Below, in pieces: positions 63,327-64,000 of a stretch of DNA of 64,000 nucleotides (position 1 is the stretch's first letter; each line of letters opens with the position of its first letter). This DNA is from Chitinophaga tropicalis (GTDB lineage Bacteria > Bacteroidota > Bacteroidia > Chitinophagales > Chitinophagaceae), in the NCBI RefSeq assembly GCF_009758205.1, contig NZ_WRXN01000011.1, forward strand, positions 186,001-250,000. Direction: 5' to 3'. The position numbers and the translations under genes were made by a program. The notes beneath the pieces were generated by a model that saw nothing but the letters and a program-made list of their open reading frames with translations, did not search any database and was not told where the DNA came from.

Positions 63327-64000
63327 TTAGAAGGATACTTTCAGGTTCAGGCCCAGGCTACGTACAGTAGGGATCTGTAAGGTTTCAAGCCCCTGCCCGT
63401 TGCCCGTATTGAAAGCAGTTTCAGGATCTATGTTAGGCACCTTTTTATCAATATACCAGAGGTTACGCGCTGTTACAGTGATGTTCACATCCTGTAATCC
63501 CCAGCGGTGCGCCAGCTCCTGTGGCAGTGCATAACCCAGTTTTACTTCACGCAGTTTGATAAAGGATGCGCTGTAAACACTGCTTTCGTTCAGAGAGCTG
63601 CTGTATACCGCTTTGTAATAACGCTGCGCAGGCAGTATGGCATCATTCTGTTTACCATCGGCAGTTACACCATTGAAGATGATACCATCGTGATATACTG
63701 TTTCTCCGTTAGGCGCTGCTGCTGTATGGTTTTCCAGCTGTACAGGTTTTGACTGCTGGTTATTGCCGGCATAATAGTAAGGCAGGCCTCCGTGTTCTTC
63801 ATCACGTCCGGGCAGACTGGCAGCCAGTACGCCGGTATAGATACCGGTATAGTTGGTGCCTGACCAGATAGAGCCACCCTGTCTTGTATCTATGAGGAAG
63901 CTGAGAGAGAAGCCCTTAAAGGAGAAAGCATTGTTGATGCTGCCGGTCCATTTGGGAGTATAATACCCAAGTACTTTTTTATTGTCATCAATTACCGGAG
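63327..64000 (-). CDS. SusC/RagA family TonB-dependent transporter, C-terminal part (runs off window)
   Basis: The minus strand is open from the end of the window down to the TAA at 63327-63329. The end reads VTITVTARNLWYIDKKVPNI-like sequence, then GQGLETLQIPTVRSLGLNLKVSF and stop: the RNLWYIDK block and the final aromatic F are the usual close of SusC barrels. At least 224 codons are present; the N-terminus, plug and signal lie past base 64000. It ends 20 nt before the SusD partner, so the two form one operon. Confidence 0.85.
   Translation of the reverse strand, partial: PVIDDNKKVLGYYTPKWTGSINNAFSFKGFSLSFLIDTRQGGSIWSGTNYTGIYTGVLAASLPGRDEEHGGLPYYYAGNNQQSKPVQLENHTAAAPNGETVYHDGIIFNGVTADGKQNDAILPAQRYYKAVYSSSLNESSVYSASFIKLREVKLGYALPQELAHRWGLQDVNITVTARNLWYIDKKVPNIDPETAFNTGNGQGLETLQIPTVRSLGLNLKVSF

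Noticed and set aside
1..64000. Search for tRNA, rRNA, insertion sequence or prophage
   Set aside because: No transposase, integrase, phage or RNA-gene signature was found on either strand by eye.

Overview
The window looks like chromosomal DNA of a Bacteroidota member, most likely Chitinophagaceae and Chitinophaga-like. The evidence is two SusC/SusD outer-membrane nutrient-uptake pairs, a type IX secretion (T9SS) C-terminal sorting domain, several -7 boxes of the form TAnnTTTG, few Shine-Dalgarno sequences, and many secreted glycosidases. I see no rRNA, tRNA, CRISPR array, insertion sequence or prophage. Most of the window is ordinary core and catabolic chromosome.

Layout. 1-6.3 kb: the 5' part of waaA (Kdo transferase, minus strand), diverging from a tight sugar-nucleotide operon: aminotransferase, ugd, UDP-glucuronate decarboxylase, rmlB, rmlC, rmlD. 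This makes UDP-GlcA, UDP-Xyl and dTDP-Rha for surface polysaccharide. 6.3-13.5 kb: TapB-like secreted protein, tyrS, a stress-type PNPOx-like flavoprotein, and a tandem pair of secreted amidohydrolase-like proteins in which two of three modules have lost the HxH metal site. 13.7-18.7 kb: small secreted helical protein, glycerate 2-kinase, mannonate dehydratase, MarR regulator, and an unusual sigma-region-2-like/TM/TPR protein. 18.8-24.3 kb: an orphan SusCD pair with a LuxR-type regulator upstream. 24.3-26.1 kb: gene-poor stretch with one small HTH protein, several hairpins and GTTAA-N6-GTTAA repeats. 26.1-29.5 kb: an MprF/LpiA plus AcvB/VirJ (AtvA) pair for aminoacyl-phosphatidylglycerol synthesis and hydrolysis. 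29.6-39.1 kb: GH20 hexosaminidase, MscS channel, glutamate-synthase-like flavoprotein, T9SS-exported subtilase and GH29 fucosidase.

39.3-43.0 kb: oxidative pentose-phosphate operon gnd-zwf-pgl. 43.2-49.0 kb: complete urease operon ureA-B-C-E-F-G-D followed by a nickel-permease-like gene. 49.1-51.7 kb: PEP carboxylase. 52.0-55.6 kb: a TonB protein divergent from a TonB-dependent receptor. 55.7-59.6 kb: a galactose locus (LacI regulator with TTG start, galK with GTG start, galT) with matching LacI-type operators. 59.7-61.7 kb: NagX/DUF5009 acyltransferase-like membrane protein and an SDR lacking the usual Tyr/Lys. 61.9-64.0 kb: SusD and the 3' end of SusC of a second nutrient-uptake locus that runs off the window.

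The observations most worth following up are the sigma-region-2/TPR membrane fusion, the helically phased GTTAA arrays and orphan terminator in the 24.3-26.1 kb gap, the LpiA-AtvA pair outside Proteobacteria, the degenerate amidohydrolase tandem, and the LacI/gal operator set.
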